The translations under genes and the position numbers were made by a program. From assembly GCF_002024805.1 (NCBI RefSeq), contig NZ_CP014337.1:2108001-2172000 (forward strand): DNA of 64,000 nucleotides, written 5' to 3'. Source of the stretch: Elizabethkingia bruuniana (GTDB lineage: Bacteria; Bacteroidota; Bacteroidia; Flavobacteriales; Weeksellaceae). Below, one piece after another: positions 62,888-64,000 of this stretch. Each line of letters begins with the position of its first letter. Position 1 is the first letter of the stretch. The notes under the pieces were generated by a model, which saw only the letters and a list, made by a program, of their open reading frames with translations, ran no database searches and was not told the DNA's origin.

Positions 62888-63472
62888 TTAGTGAAAAAAT
62901 TTGAAATACCCTTCATCTGCCCACTCCAGCATTGGCTTGTCTCCGGAAGTATCGCCGAAGGCAATGGTCTTGTCGAACCTTGTTAAATCTATCGTTCTTT
63001 TTATCCGAGTGACTTTTTCGGGCCCGTTACAATTTCTGGTTGCAAAATCTCCTGCAAATTTACCATTTACAAATTTAGCTTCTGTAGAAATATATCCAAA
63101 ATTAAAATGCTCGGCAAATGGCTTTACCCAGATGTCCAAAGATGCGGTTACCAGATAGGCCGTTGCATTCTTATCTATGTTTTTAAAAAAATCCAGCGCA
63201 TTTTCTCTCATAATGCTGTTTTTGTATTCTTTAAAAAAATTCTGAGCAAGCTCTTCCAGCTTTTTTTGCTTCTCATCTTTTAATATAGAAGTAATGAAGC
63301 TTTTTTTCACCCTCTCTGTATTCGCCAGTTTCAGCTTCATCATTACAAACAACGGAACATGTTTCATAAATTGAAAATAATAACGTCCCGGGTTATAAAA
63401 CCTAAGAAATAGAAACATTGTGTCTTTAGTCGTTATCGTTCCGTCAAAATCAAAACAGTACAATTTTTTCAT
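62888..63472 (-). CDS. HAD-superfamily phosphatase (HAD-IB-like)
   Basis: 194 residues from the ATG at 63472; a longer form starts with TTG. Motif I DFDGT, motif II Thr in VTAS, Lys in GPEKVTR and motif IV GDTSGDKPML are complete. In this position before a UbiA-type prenyltransferase it may dephosphorylate the product of that enzyme. That link is inference. Confidence 0.87.
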   Translation of the reverse strand: MKKLYCFDFDGTITTKDTMFLFLRFYNPGRYYFQFMKHVPLFVMMKLKLANTERVKKSFITSILKDEKQKKLEELAQNFFKEYKNSIMRENALDFFKNIDKNATAYLVTASLDIWVKPFAEHFNFGYISTEAKFVNGKFAGDFATRNCNGPEKVTRIKRTIDLTRFDKTIAFGDTSGDKPMLEWADEGYFKFFH

Positions 63473-63497
63473 TTGCAAGGTGTTTTAATGATGTATT

Positions 63498-64000
63498 TTA
63501 TTTTTTGAAATAAATCTGTAATAAAAATGCTATAAGCCATAGCAGCATTGTAGCTTGTATATAGTGGTCTTTATAAATAATTTTTGTTGGGGATTCTGTT
63601 TTATTATACACTAAAGTCTGCTGCAAATAGCGTAGAAAAGCAAAAACAACAAAAATTACAGTATAAAAAACCCTCGGATGAAATTTCTGCTGTACCTCCG
63701 GTGAGAGCGTAAACATCAGATAACATACAATCGCCAATGCACAACTAATAGATAAAGCAATATCGGCAAACTGAACATTATAACCATCCAGGGCTTTTCT
63801 GGTTTTACCATTAATCTGAGCATTGATAAGTTCGCCTCTTCTTTTTCCTATTGCCAATACTAATGCCAGAATAAAAGTAAGTAGTATTGCCCACTGGGAA
63901 ACCACAATTCCGGTAATATAACCTCCCGCTAAAACTCTGAGTACAAAACCTGTAGCAATAATACAAATATCTACAATAGCAACATGTTTTAATTTAAAGG
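63498..64000 (-). CDS. UbiA-family prenyltransferase, partial (decaprenyl-phosphate phosphoribosyltransferase-like)
   Basis: The C-terminal part of a membrane protein. The reading frame stays open to the window edge (FKLKHVAIVDICIIATGF before the first internal Met), so the gene starts outside. KRRGELINAQ, and the hydrophobic helices on both sides, resemble DPPR synthases of the UbiA superfamily, which attach phosphoribose to polyprenyl phosphate in arabinose-precursor synthesis. Confidence 0.8.
   Translation of the reverse strand, partial: FKLKHVAIVDICIIATGFVLRVLAGGYITGIVVSQWAILLTFILALVLAIGKRRGELINAQINGKTRKALDGYNVQFADIALSISCALAIVCYLMFTLSPEVQQKFHPRVFYTVIFVVFAFLRYLQQTLVYNKTESPTKIIYKDHYIQATMLLWLIAFLLQIYFKK

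Noticed and set aside
1-64000. CRISPR array or cas genes
   Set aside because: No regularly spaced repeats and no Cas-like protein were seen.

Overview
The window looks like a chromosome piece of a Flavobacteriia bacterium, most likely Weeksellaceae (Elizabethkingia/Chryseobacterium group). This is inferred from low GC, Bacteroidota-type promoters (TAnnTTTG at -7), a fimbrillin/FISUMP lipoprotein, SusC-like outer membrane proteins and a subtype iii type VI secretion system (T6SSiii). No rRNA or CRISPR array is visible. One tRNA gene (Asp, GTC) is present.

1-8 kb: a fimbrillin-like lipoprotein with its small partner, a MITE-like repeat, a TPR/AraC regulator, an acetyltransferase, an alpha/beta hydrolase, a GH16 lipoprotein and a WG-repeat protein. 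8-22 kb: minus-strand genes that look like an electrophile/quinone or aromatic detoxification regulon: porin, DoxX, two isochorismatase-family hydrolases, amidohydrolase, pirin, Crp/Fnr regulator, CPA1 antiporter, cupin, MhqD-like esterase and two MhqO-like ring-cleaving dioxygenases. Three promoters here carry an identical 16-bp near-palindrome at an identical distance from the -7 element. A decayed pirin/YceI relic and a truncated IS1595-type transposase interrupt the group. 22-25 kb: a TetR regulator followed at once by a FabF paralogue, then an exported Ntn amide hydrolase.

25.6-54.1 kb: a T6SSiii locus. The core (TssH, C, B, K, N, G, F, E, a lytic transglycosylase, Hcp, TssR, a PKD protein and two TssO-like membrane proteins) sits next to a LuxR-type regulator whose receiver domain has Asn at the phospho-acceptor position. 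A second block starts with divergent hcp and vgrG and continues with a Tle1-like lipase and its DUF2931 lipoprotein, a LysM-like protein, a PAAR-like DUF4280 tip protein, an orphan 853-residue protein (effector candidate) and three membrane or lipoproteins that could be immunity proteins. Both hcp genes share an 18-bp motif exactly 44 nt upstream of their -7 elements, so they are probably co-regulated.

54.8-61.1 kb: a segment bounded by tRNA 3'-end fragments and related hairpins. It holds a serine hydrolase with TPRs, an AraC relic, a SusC/TonB-type outer membrane protein, a membrane AraC regulator and a GIY-YIG nuclease next to tRNA-Asp. 61-64 kb: housekeeping genes (thioredoxin, cysteine desulfurase, HAD phosphatase, UbiA-type prenyltransferase running off the edge).
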